Part shown: positions 1-10,962 of the stretch, one piece after another
Numbering within the stretch: the stretch's first letter is position 1
Layout: each line of letters starts with the position of its first letter
Assembly (NCBI GenBank): GCA_034638255.1
Contig: JAWPGT010000047.1
Span: forward strand, 1 to 64,000
Length of the DNA stretch: 64,000 nucleotides
Direction: 5' to 3'
Source of the DNA: Coprinus comatus
Lineage: Eukaryota; Basidiomycota; Agaricomycetes; Agaricales; Agaricaceae
Notes under the pieces: generated by a model
What the model was told of the DNA's origin: nothing
What the model saw: only the letters and a program-made list of their open reading frames with translations
The model's database searches: none
Made by a program: the position numbers and the translations under genes

Positions 1-429
1 CAACACTCTCAAATACAAAACAACACTCGTCGAAACAAGAACAAAAGGCTCATGTTTCTTCTATAGGATCTTCTTGAGAAGCGGTACACGTTTCCAAGGG
101 TTTTATGAAGAACTTCAATGCCAGTGTGGCGGTCTTGTGTAAGATTCAAATGAAGTTCAACCTTGGAATATGTGATATTCATACTTATATATAAAGTGTG
201 ATTTATTTTCCTTATAGACCAGTTTACCCAGATCCACTTTCAATACTCTAATACTATGCCACAAACCTCAGCCCCATGTCAATCAGGTAAACTTGGATTT
301 AGTCCAGCACATTCCATATACTAATATCTGGTGGTTTTCTCCCAAAGGTCCTTCATCACCCACTTCGTCAAATAGAGGCCCTGGCGTCAACTATCATATT
401 TCCCGAGCACAAGGTAACTCTTCATTTAG

Positions 430-1545
430 TAACAGTATTCCTTGACCAACCTCACCAAAATGATCTGCTAGGGATACAAATTATACCTGGTGATTCCTGC
501 CACTGCGAATTCAACAGACTTCGAATAAAATTTGGAAATTCCATGCCACAAACTTACCAATGGCCAAATGATAGCCAGTTCTTCACTGTTGTTGATGCTG
601 CTGGTGGTTCGCTCGCATTTGCATCTACTGTTATCGCATACATTGACATGGATGACGACCAATACTCTCAGCCTACGGTGTTGTTGGACAGAGTGGTTGA
701 GACTATTAAACAAGAGAAAAGAGTTGAAACTTTGGATGCCTTGTATTCACTTATCATGTCCAGCATACCCGAAGATATTTTTCCTTTGACAAAGAAATTT
801 TTGTCGGTTATAGCCTATAAACCTTATGTCTTAAATCTTCCTCTGGCGAACTTTGTGGAGGTCATGAACTTCCTTCGTCTCTCAGACAAGGATATGCAAC
901 ATAGCCTTTACAAACTCAACTCAGTCGTCAAGTTCAATCCATCTCAACCAAAAGCTTTTCCTACCTTCCTACACAGTTCATTTCGCGAATATCTACAAGA
1001 TGAATCACGTTCTGGGAGTTATTTTATCTCCAGGGAGTGTGCCGACTTGATCTTAGTAGCGGCAAGTCTTGAATTCCTCAAGGATATGATGTATGGTAAG
1101 CTGACTATGCGCACTCAGCCTGTCTGTGTTTACTGAAGACTTTTGGTTTTCATCATTCAAAGGAAACAATGTAATACATAACGTGAAACTTGCAAGGCCA
1201 TACAGTTATGAGGAGTACAATGACGCAGATCTACAGAATTACTCCCTCAAAGCATCTATGTTTTTTGCATCCTTCAACTATCTCACACAACCGCATCCCG
1301 AAACTTTCGGGGTTGCCATCAATGACTCAGACCGCATAATCATCGACCATTTTCTCCGTTCGATCAATTTCTCAGATATATTAAACACATTAGGTTTTCC
1401 TCCTAATGAAGAATCTGAATGGTATGACGTCAGTAAAAATTCTCATGTAATGCCTGTGTATATATACTATACAATCCAATACCTACAGCCATACCTACTA
1501 GGTCTGGACAGCCTAGTAGGTTTGGGAATGCCTATGTATGTCTAG
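430..1545 (+). pseudogene. NACHT-type STAND NTPase, C-terminal fragment
   Basis: The open frame from about 430 reads through the region after a NACHT domain. It includes a stretch with GSLAFASTVIAYID, then SIPEDIFPLTKKFLSVIAYK, then FPTFLHSSFREYLQDESRSG, a layout typical of Agaricomycete NACHT (nephrocystin-like) proteins just after the ATPase core. A likely intron (about 1099-1137, GTAAGC to CTGAAG) joins it to a second exon whose translation FWFSSFKGNN continues the C-terminal helical part. The frame before the first ATG (543) is also open and looks coding, so the ATG is not the true start. No Walker A or B motif is seen in the 430 bases upstream, so the ATPase half is missing or lies outside the window. 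The last 20 or so residues run into a CCTACTAGGT repeat. I read it as a truncated, probably non-functional copy; a gene cut by the window edge is the alternative. Confidence 0.55.
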
Positions 1546-2285
1546 TTTTGAATTCAGGCCTGGTAGACCTACTAGGTAACTCATATATTACAATAACTAC
1601 TATGTTTTATCATATATATATATATATTATAATACATGAGATTTGGCTTGAACAATGATAAAAAGGTACCTTCTTCTGGATGCTTAGTGAGTTTTTCCAC
1701 GATATTATTTATACACCTATACTATTTGTATTTAAATTGTACGAATTATTAATTTAATATATTACAACAAGTGAGGTTTGAACCTGCACTCTTGGGAAGT
1801 CTACATACAGTACGTAAATGATGCTAATACCACTGAACTACATAAGTAACATTTTTATTTCATTTTAATTTAATATCATCTTTTCTGACCTCCATGCTTG
1901 TATCTCTATTCTCCCTATTCGACTCCTGACTCCTGAGTCTATTGATACATTATGATACCTCATATGCTTCTCCAACACATCCCCATTTTTAAAAAAAGAA
2001 GATCCTAGTAATAAACTAAACCAATCATATAACATTCAATGAATACATACACATATCTACACATACCTACACCATACCTACTAGGTATTGATGTAGGTAT
2101 TGGAAATAAGTACTATGGATGAGAAAATCTACTACATGTGGTTCATGCATGGTACACAGCTACTAGCCCTACCGCAGGCATCAAAGCCACCTAGCATGGA
2201 TCTTACCAGGCATGTTAAAATCTAGTATATTCCGTAAATGCATACGAAAAAATAATAGTTTTCTACAGGTATATGACATACCTAC
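1490..2285. repeat. CCTACTAGGT-rich repeat region
   Basis: The near-palindrome CCTACTAGGT or its variants occurs at about 1494, 1517, 1569 and 2077, with a weaker match near 2274, in AT-rich sequence. The first two copies lie in inverted orientation about 25 bp apart. The stretch carries no convincing gene apart from the tRNA-like segment listed separately. It looks like remnants of a small inverted-repeat element, but clear ends and target-site duplications are not visible. Confidence 0.35.
1768..1850 (-). repeat. tRNA-derived (SINE-like) segment
   Basis: On the minus strand the sequence contains TAGTTCAGTGG, close to a Pol III A box, and about 45 nt further GGTTCAAACC, a good B box. Spacing and order match a tRNA. 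The T-arm stem is imperfect and the anticodon arm is not a clean stem, so it is not a functional tRNA. It may be a SINE head or a tRNA pseudogene. No second copy was noticed in this window. Confidence 0.35.
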
Positions 2286-2339
2286 TACGGATTTAAGCTA
2301 GCATACATAAACATGTAAAATAAATAGTATGTATTACAG

Positions 2340-3058
2340 GCCTGTATAGGCCTTTCTTTCGGATTTTTACTGACGGAGCTTGAAAATAAATTAAACTTGA
2401 AGGGCTATCCGAGAACTCCAGAGGAACTTACACAAGTGCTCCTCTGTTCTTGCTCCGCACTTGCCAGTGTGAGTTTACACTTTGAACTACTATAAGTTTC
2501 TTTTCAAATCAATATTGATGAGGGTGTATTTAGGATCGCAGTATATATTACCACTATCCGGATGATTCTCCTGTACATGAAATGACACTTGATTCAATCT
2601 TAGTGGAAGAAATCCGTAACTCAAAAATGACACTTGTTTATCGTGAAGCCAATGATTATCGTCCGTGCTATGAAGATAGTAAATATGATATAAATTACAA
2701 TGTACGTTTTTACTATTTTATGTTAAACTTATTAACTCCTGTTGATGCCTTTCATAAACAGGAAATGTTTCCAGATGAACAGAGGTGGTACGATTCAAAA
2801 CCACACCAAAACTATTTCACTTCCGACTCCCTCGACTCGAAGTATATGTCAGTCTTCTTTTATGAGCCTTTGATATGCAAAATTAGGTCTGGGGATGCGA
2901 CTTGTATAGAAGTAACCCGTTTTGGGTTTGGGGAAACGTGTGGTCTTTGGTTTAAGAATATAGTTTCGATTGCCCGACCACATCGTGGAGACGGCAAGAT
3001 GTATTGTTATGATTGGTCACTCATAGTCCCATATAATCATGTTACCTATAACGGATAG
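2340..3058 (+). CDS. Unknown spliced protein, C-terminal part
   Basis: Three exons can be joined. Exon one, after an acceptor near 2339, reads LTELENKLNLKGYPRTPEEL. An intron from about 2470 to 2534 leads to an exon reading SIYYHYPDDSPVHEMTLDSI. A second intron (about 2702-2761, GTACGT to AACAG) leads to a final exon reading EMFPDEQRWYDSKPHQNYFT and on to a stop at 3058. Joins preserve frame. The 5' end is not resolved. The product is hydrophilic, rich in Tyr and Asp, with no signal peptide or membrane segment, and I do not recognise a family. Its neighbours are decayed accessory genes, so it could itself be a fragment. Confidence 0.4.
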
Positions 3059-3159
3059 GATATGGAGTTGTAGCAATTAATGTAGTCAAGAACCGATGAG
3101 GTAGACGTATGGGGTACAATAAATTAATATATCTAGGATTAACAACTCACGAGCGTGAC

Positions 3160-3560
3160 TCGACATGTCTGACAGTATTGCTGGTTTTGTGATTTCGATT
3201 AATGTGTAGAATCAAACGAGTATTTTCAAAGGATGATAGAATCGTGTTAATATTTTCTTTCATGTTATGATGGTACATTGGGAGAATTATAGATTTGTGA
3301 TAGTTCAAGTTTGCTACCGACAATCGAAGCACTGCAGAATTACCTTTTTGGCAAAGACCGGAAACTTCATTTGATATGAATTTTCCACGGGGATGAAGTG
3401 TCGGTTTCTTCTACAGTATATCAAAGGCAAGGTACCCTTTTACGAAGCTCTCCGGTCAAATCATCGCAAGATGCAGAAGGTTATGCGTAGTACATAACAT
3501 ATTTGGTACCAAGATTTGACCAGACTAGATGAGTATCCGCTGCGTTGTGAAGCCATAAGT
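3160..3560 (-). pseudogene. F-box-like gene relic
   Basis: The minus strand resembles the F-box-like pseudogene at 32.0-33.6 kb. Translation pieces LVWSNLGTKYVMYY and KKPTLHPRGKF parallel LWSTLGAKYVMRYY and KKPTLLRPRGKF there. The pieces are in different frames and are interrupted by stops, so this is a dead copy. The stretch 3561-3863, further upstream on the minus strand, shows short open frames but no recognisable F-box. Confidence 0.5.
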
Positions 3561-3865
3561 TGCGGACGGGCGTAGTTTGGTTGGCGCTGGGACAGGGCCT
3601 GAAAAACTTAAGGGCCGGGTTCTGGGACCGGTGATCGCAAGGAATCCAGAAGAAATACTCTTTCCATCCCAACATTATAGCAATGGAACCGACTGAGAGT
3701 CATTTCTGACTCCATCCGTTTGGTGTGGTGATAGTTCATCGTTCAATAATGAATACTTTTGCGAGCGGGAACTGACTAGGCCGGAAGCACTCCATGGGAC
3801 CATGACAGTTCTCGAGCCCACGCCACATGTCAAATCGAGACTAGTGTAGCATATGTACTCCAACA

Positions 3866-3960
3866 GGCTGTAACCAGTTGTAATAGGCTGTAACCAAGCT
3901 GTAACCGGACTACAAAGTGACCTATTACACCCGGGCTGGAACCTGGATTACACCACACGT
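3866..3960 (+). repeat. Short direct repeats (GCTGTAACC)
   Basis: AGGCTGTAACC occurs twice and AGCTGTAACC once within about 45 bp, with related CCTATTACAC and GGATTACAC motifs following. It lies in a gene-free stretch between the F-box relic and the DUF6534 gene. No function is assigned. Confidence 0.35.
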
Positions 3961-4331
3961 TCCTCCTCTCCATTTCTGACTTATGTGACCTGTCACCACA
4001 TCAGAACTCCCACATGATACACTAGGAACACCACACCACGAGACGAGATCTGTCACCGGAATTAGGTGTCCCGGTAGATCAACGTTCAATATCAATATCG
4101 CCAAGTTAATTTTTGCTTGGAGAAAGAGTTGGGTGCAGGTTGGGGGCTCTCTGAGTTCTATAGCTGCTCAATATTCCATAGTATATGCCTCCAAGCTGTG
4201 AAGTTATTGGTTTTTGTTTTATCTAGCAGAACTCACGTTGGTGATCTGCAAACAGGGTAATCATCCACGATTATGTTATGCATATATGAGTTGTGTGGCT
4301 TACATATGTGCATGAATGATCGAGAGAGACC

Positions 4332-4340
4332 CGGTATATA
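4332..4340 (+). promoter_or_regulatory. Candidate TATA box of the DUF6534 gene
   Basis: GGTATATATC lies about 145 bp upstream of the ATG at 4480, followed by a pyrimidine-rich stretch (4360-4450), a common layout for fungal core promoters. It is assigned by position and motif only. Confidence 0.35.
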
Positions 4341-4479
4341 TCGTTGGATAATTTTTTTGCCGGTTCTTCCTTCCTCCGCAATCTCACCACCCCCTCTGTC
4401 ATATCTATCCACCAGCTCTTTTTCGCTCTTTCTGTTTCTGTCTCAAAACCACTCTCGCTTCAACCAATAACACCAGACC

Positions 4480-6024
4480 ATGGTTCTCCAGCCAACTCTC
4501 GATAATACTTTTGGAGCTCTCCAAGTAGGGGCGATGATTGCAATCTTCCTATTTGGGACGATTTCTCTCCAAACTCATTCTTATTTTCGAGATTTTAAGG
4601 GTGATAAGCTATGGTTACGGGGTATGGTGAGTTACTTTATCAAATTATAACTTCAACGTACAGTGTGAGTCTGACTCTTGTCTTCAGGTACTATTGATTT
4701 GGTGTGTCAACGCAGAGAACACAGACAGGAGATATTTTGTTCATGTAATCCAATTTCCCGTAGGTTGTTGGAACTCGGCCACACGATAGGATTATGTGTT
4801 GAAGTGTATCGATCAACAATCGTTTATTCCGGCCGTCCATTTGCATATGATAATTTCAAAGGCCTAGGAAGTGCTACACTTTTGGGAGGTATGATCACTA
4901 TGCTCGTTCAAGTACGTGTTTCCGACTTTTTTCCTGCCCCAAATTCTTCTAGTAGGATGTCTCTCAATTTATACTCTCCCAGGTGTACTTCTCCTTTAGA
5001 CTATGGCGCCTCCTACGATCACCTTTCAATTATATCGGTTTAGTTTGCGTATTTTTATCGGTCGTTCGAGGTGGATTTGCATTCTACTTGGCTCATGTAG
5101 CTCTTCGGGCTACATCGGTAGCGGCTTATACGAGTACTGCTAAATGGTTAATCACATTGCTGTTGAGTATGGGTGCAGCTTTGGATATTGCTATTGCTGT
5201 GTCAATGTTGTATTTCTTCATGTCGAAAAGGAAGAATGCATTAAAACAGTCAGTCTTCTCCGAGTTCTATAGGTTTTTATTAGCACTCACTGTTTTTGAT
5301 TTATCCGAACATCTAGTACTGTGCAAATCGTTGATCGACTTTTGACATATACAATTACGACGGGGCTTTTGACGAGTATTACAGCTGTTGCTGTGTTAAT
5401 TTGTGTACGTATTCAATATATATTCATGATGATCCTGTCCCTCAATGATTTGATGTCGGCTTTCTTTATACAGTTCTCCATCGCTCCTCAGACATGTAAG
5501 TTTCACCTAATCCTTATCTGACGTGTCATTCAAACATCTTAAAATAGTTATCTGGGTCGGACTATACTGCTTCTTAGCCAAACGTGCGTTCACCAGAATA
5601 AACCATTTATATTCTTTCAATTTTCAAAACTAAATGCGATGATAGTCTATTCAAATTCATTCTTATCATCACTAAATGAACGTCAAGAACTCCGAAACAA
5701 AATGAGTTCAAGTCTGTTCATCGAAGGTGCTAGTTCAGGAAATGTGGGTGTACTTGGAAGAAGATCTGGAAAACCTACTATATCAGTTGCTGTTGATATT
5801 AAAACTGAAACGAAAATGGATATGGGCATGGGTATTGATATGGATTCTCTTCAGGTGCGTCTTTGCCTTCCACGTCTGCTTACATTTATCTAATTTTAAA
5901 TTCACTTTCGCCGCCACAGAGTCCTAGAAATTGGGATCGACCGAACGCAATGTTGTCATTGCCTTCTCCTGCTTCTGGATCTGGATCATTTGAAGTAAAG
6001 AAATCGACGAGCTCTTTTGTTTGA
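4480..6024 (+). CDS. DUF6534 multi-pass membrane protein
   Basis: Nine exons give a 344-residue protein with every phase consistent: 4480-4626, 4688-4701, 4764-4911, 4983-5248, 5317-5404, 5474-5495, 5548-5583, 5646-5854 and 5920-6024. Two of the exons are only 14 and 22 nt. Family marks include LDNTFGALQVGAMIAIFLFG at the N-terminus, LELGHTIGLCVEVY, then VDRLLTYTITTGLLTSITA and SNSFLSSLNERQELR near the end. About seven hydrophobic helices are followed by a hydrophilic Ser-rich tail. This is the DUF6534 family, expanded in Agaricomycetes and of unknown function. The start was chosen because the next upstream frame is closed and the family begins at this motif. It appears intact. Confidence 0.85.
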
Positions 6025-7423
6025 TAATTGAACATTGAATCGTATTTTCTTTTCTTTGTTTTATCTCTTTATTTTTGTCTTTGTGTTTGTGTAGTATGTT
6101 TCAAATTTTTTGTACGAATGTTTTGTTGTTGTTTTAAAAAAGGGTTACACATTATACATATATTCTCTATTAATAAGTGACTATTTTTTTTCTACCTTAT
6201 TTACCTTTCTTACTGTTCAGTATTTACTATTACTTTTGGTTATTGGGCGCTTAAACATCAATTTCTCTCCAAACGAAAAAATGGAATGTTAAAGGGTGGC
6301 CGTTACCAAATTGTGGGCTTCTCGGTATACGAGCGATGCACGACGTTTGCACTGCAACATTGTACTTTCCTTAAGAATTTTAATGGCCCCTGCAGCTGGC
6401 GCTCGTGGCGCTCATCACGACATATTTACCTATAATTACTCACGTATGCACATGCAATAGTTGTGAACCCTGTGCCATGTGGTGTAATGGATTTGCACCC
6501 GGCAACTAAATCCCATAAAAGTTCATTCTCTCCTACATTTTCATCATTTTTCATCAGAAAGAGAAGCCAGGAGAAGTCTAATTATTACATGTGATTTGTT
6601 AGAAATGCAGATTCTGCGCAGATCTCGGATTTCTATTAATAATCAATGAATAGGAGGAGGTTCACTCGCCACGTGGCTTTCAACCAATCCGCTGTTGCAA
6701 GTTGTTGCCCCCATGTTAACGCATGCCAAGGAAGTTGAGAATATGGAAATTGATGGTCAGTTCAACGTAGTACATAACACTAAGTACGTACATGACATGC
6801 TTGTATACTCCGTGTTTTCTCTTCAAAGCTGGATCATTTAGTTTACCAATAGTGACTTTGAACTTGCAGGAAACCTACAGGACGGGCCGAAAATCAACGC
6901 AGATTCTCGCGAGACAGATGAAGGACTACTTCTCCTTTAACCCTGACAATGGCCCAACCTTACCTAGGGTAACACCTACTATACCTGCTGAGGATCATCC
7001 ATAATTAATCATGTTTTTCAGAATATTTGCTTACCAACAAAGTCACTTTCTGTACTTGGTAGTGGGCCCGACTTATGGGAGTAAAATTAAAGTTTAGTTT
7101 CAACATCTCTTCATCACCTGAAATTATAGTAAGTGCTCAAGAATTTATACAGGAATTTCCAGGAAATCACTAAACCGGACTAAACCTCTGTACCTCCTTT
7201 TGTGATTTGCTGTGATGAGATGATGGCGTCGATGTTGTAGTCATGTTGTGTATGGAAAAAGGTATCATAATGTCGATGATCATCGGTTAAGATGCAAGTC
7301 TTTTCAGTGTTCCAACATTTAACACACCCCTGACTACATTTGTTACTTTATTTTGATAGTGGGTGTGAACCAATATGTCTGTATTTATTGTATATTTTAG
7401 TAATGCTCAAGAATCATAGGGAT
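6025..7423. other. Gene-free stretch
   Basis: The first part is the T-rich 3' region of the DUF6534 gene. A 70-codon open frame at 6792-7004 has no recognisable features and no clear promoter. I see no RNA gene or transposon ends here. Confidence 0.4.
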
Positions 7424-10173
7424 TTATTGTTCCTCCAAGTTGAAATACGTCTGGGACTGATGAGCTGAGAGGTAGCTATCACTTGATTGTGTACTACATG
7501 TATCTTGCACCTGATGATCCGAAGTAGTCGGAGGTGTGCCGCCAAGTTCCCCTCCTGTTTGTAGAATTGCCACACTATCAATAGAACCATCCCGACTCGA
7601 ATTTTCAAGCTGTGGTTTCCTCGGGTACACTACTAAGTCAGCTCCAACAGATTCAATAGAATCTTTATCGCTACTACTACTACGACTGCGATGCCTTGAG
7701 ACTGTCTCGGCGGTTGTCGTAGAATGTGGCGTCTCTATTGGAAAGCGGGGTATACCCCAGTAATCAGGGCTGTTCGGAAGGTTTGGGACAGAGAAATTCC
7801 AAGGGCCTTGTAAAGTTCGCGGTATTGTGATCTCTCTATGAACAACGTCGGCAGTAGAATTTGCAGGCTCAGACCCTGTACCTCCAAACAGAGCTCCGTA
7901 ATCGATTTGAGAGACAGATGTTATGGATATCCGTTGAGATATTTCACTATGATGTGGCTGAACTGGAGAAAGGATAGAGTCTAGATGTTGTCCAAATTCT
8001 TTTATCATACCCCAAATTCTGGGTCTGTATGGGTCCGGTATTTGTAGATCCAGTGCCTGTCGAAACTGACGCATAATCCCAGGTATCCGATCTTCATGAT
8101 TAAAAACCCAAGTTTTTCCAGCAGCTGTACGAAGCAAATCCAGTAGCGTCTCATCCAATGCCTCAAATAGTCTTTGTTCAAGTGGTCTCACATCTTGACA
8201 TACTCCTTTGAGCATCCCAGGAACAAGGGTCAAGAACCTTTCGAGCCCAAGTGCTGTTGATTGGTCACGAACAACGCCCAGATATTGGACGAAAGTATCT
8301 GATACGAGCCGATTAAATAGTTGACAGAATACTAGTGACAATAACTTACCTCTGTAAACGTATAAAGAACGATCAGGCAGGAGGTCCATGTATGTGAGAG
8401 TGGATGTAGGAACTGGGGGAAGATCTTGGAATTCCCTTGGAACGGAGGGTTTATTCGGATTTAATCCTGTTGTATTTATTTTTTGATGAACAGCAAGGAA
8501 TATTTTGATATAACGATCATCCCATTCGCCATTACCAGATACCTGTGAGATACGACACAGGAACGGCGTCAGAATGGAAGACGATCGGGTTTCTTGTTCG
8601 GAACGCCTCTGGAAGAAGGAATGGTAATCTTCCTCATCTGGATTATATGAATCAAACGAAACGAGTTTCTTCAGCATTCTTATAAGGGTCGATGCGATGT
8701 CTTCGTCATGTTGGTCTCCGTTATTAGATGTCCAGCCTATTATTGCAATGATACCATCAAGAATACGTTGGTTGAAGATAATACCCTGTTTCGCCATGTC
8801 AGTGATAGTATCTAGAAATGATACAGCAGTCTGAGATCCTTGAGGATTTAAAGGTAAAGAGAGCAGGGTATTCAAGTGGTGATCCGGTAAAATGTTCGCA
8901 AGTGCATCAACTGTGCTATCGCCAAGACCTTGTTTCCTGGTATCCTTTCTCAATGTTGGGCGTATTGAGTCCCAATAAATACGAGTGAAAGTCAATAAGC
9001 GAGAGGCACCAATCGAAGTAGGCAAGACATTGAACTCGTCCTGGAACTCCATAAGTACACTGAGGGCGTCAAAATTACTTTGGAGAAAAACCCTCAATCC
9101 ATCGGGTTTTTCTACTTGGATTGACCAGAGTTTCCAAAGATTCTGTATGGCCAAATGGAGACAATCATATGCGGCGGACACGAGTTTGGGATTTTGTTTG
9201 TATGCTCGTGCAATCCAAATTATACCAGGGAAAGCAGATCTGATAGCTTCCTGCTTTTTATCCCACCAAATATCGTACTGCATCCAACTACTGATTCCTT
9301 CAAATGGAGCAAGGGTAGACGTATGGGGGAGAAATGAGAAGTACTGGAAAATCGAGGCAATAAAGGAGACGATGGAGTGAACGAGCCATGCCTGTGGTGA
9401 CCTGTACGGACAGAGAGTGGTCGATAGATAATCACCGTTGTTGTTTGGAGTCATCCTGTAAGCCAGCCATAGGAGTTGAAAAGGAGGGAGAGCTGATGTT
9501 CCAATTATAAATAAAGTGGCAATGGCAACGAGGATAGACACAGGTATGGCAGCAATACTGGCAGAGACCCAAAGAGCTTCGAGAAATCCAGCGAAGAACA
9601 GTGTCAAAGCAAGCAACAATAAGAGTGGCAACGTGTTCAAAATGACAAGGACACCCCATTCTTTCAAACTCTTGTGTCTTTGAAACTGAAGGTGTAAATC
9701 TTCATCGTCCGCTATCCCTGTCATATCCCTACCGAATTCCCGTAGCCATTGAAGACATAATATTCCTCCAAGAACGGAAAGGAGGCTAAGATAGAGGCTG
9801 AGAGAGTAGAAGAGATTGATGTGTTGGGCTGAGCGAGAGATGGACGCCTCGGGGTCAAGATTAATCACCATATTTGGCTGTGGGTTCGAAATATTTTGCA
9901 ATTGGCGAATAATTGTTTGTAAGAGGAGGTTAGTTGTATCTGCGGGATCTCGCTCTACAGTCTTGTTTGCCTCTACTGTGAATGTGGTGACTATGGCGGA
10001 GAATAAACCTGCCTTCATACGACACATAGTCAATGAAAGTTTCTAACAGCACAATTTTACAGACTTACGAAGATGAGAAGCTTTTCAACCTCTTCCCTCC
10101 AGCCTAGGCACGTTTCCTCTGTAAGCTTTTCGGCAGCGCGATTACAGGTTCCCCATGGTTCATTGATTTTGTG
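7424..10173 (-). CDS. DUF6535 membrane protein (5' end unresolved)
   Basis: The main exon (10012-7424) encodes about 862 residues. It starts with AGLFSAIVTTFTVEANKT, has hydrophobic helices around FYSLSLYLSLLSVLGGILCL, LVILNTLPLLLLLALTLFFA and SIAAIPVSILVAIATLFIIG, then a long soluble region and a Ser/Thr-rich tail. This is the DUF6535 layout, a basidiomycete family of unknown role. The open frame's first ATG is inside intron sequence. A preceding exon (10173-10069) reading NEPWGTCNRAAEKL and ending EKLLIF splices in frame to AGLF through GTAAGT and a GAAG acceptor, restoring the family motif LIFAGLFSA. At least one further 5' exon must lie beyond 10173; none could be fixed. Confidence 0.75.
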
Positions 10174-10962
10174 CTACCATGGTCTAGTTAGCACCCAACA
10201 TTCAGAAATGTAACAGCTTCACATACACTCAACGGAGTCTTTAGATATTCTGACGACTGTGGGTTACTATGCCAGCTCGCAGGTGGTCGCACCCCATGTT
10301 CAGATTCTTCAGAAGCTGAAGGTGTTTATATGAATGAGCGAAAGCTGGGAGATGGATAAAATACACTGCAAAGTCAATTAATTGGAGCCCATGTACCTAT
10401 CGGTAGAGCATACCTGACCGGAGCGATTCATCTTACTGAGACTGAATACTGAGTACTGAGAGATAGTAGACCACGCAATAAACCTGATACACGTTTTTTG
10501 ATTATTGTCAACCGATCAATCGATCAAGCCTCGTGTTCGAGTCTCGAGACGATATCAGACAAGAACCAAAGTAGCACTTCGATAGTACACTTCTAGAAAC
10601 ATCATATCATCGCAAAGTCGGAGATATTAGTTCGGCAATACTGAGACCAAAAGAAATTTTCAAAGTGCAACTTCAATCTTCTTCCACTAAAATCACCGAG
10701 CCTTTTATCTAACACTCTGCAGTGGTCTGCTAGCCAAATGTAAGATGACTAGCATATGCAAGACAAGAGGCCGCGTGTACTAGACCAACTCTCTCGTATT
10801 GAAGTTCAAGAATTCTGAACAATGTAAAATATGACAAAGAAAACCACGTTTTTGTTTCGTGTACATCCTAGTACATCTTACATATTCAATCAATCAATCA
10901 AAAAAAAAAATCATCTACCAATTCCACTACCATACTCTTTATCCCACTTCATAGCCTCAACT
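10174..10962. other. Intergenic stretch
   Basis: It should hold the missing first exon and promoter of the DUF6535 gene at its left and the 3' region of the flavin monooxygenase gene at its right. I see no further gene. Confidence 0.3.

Noticed and set aside
430..1545. Complete NLR-type gene at the left end
   Set aside because: No P-loop or Walker B motif is present upstream in the window and the 3' end runs into repeats, so only a fragment can be supported.
8985..9380. Plus-strand frame of 131 codons inside the DUF6535 gene
   Set aside because: It is antisense to a long intact exon with membrane helices and has no family match.
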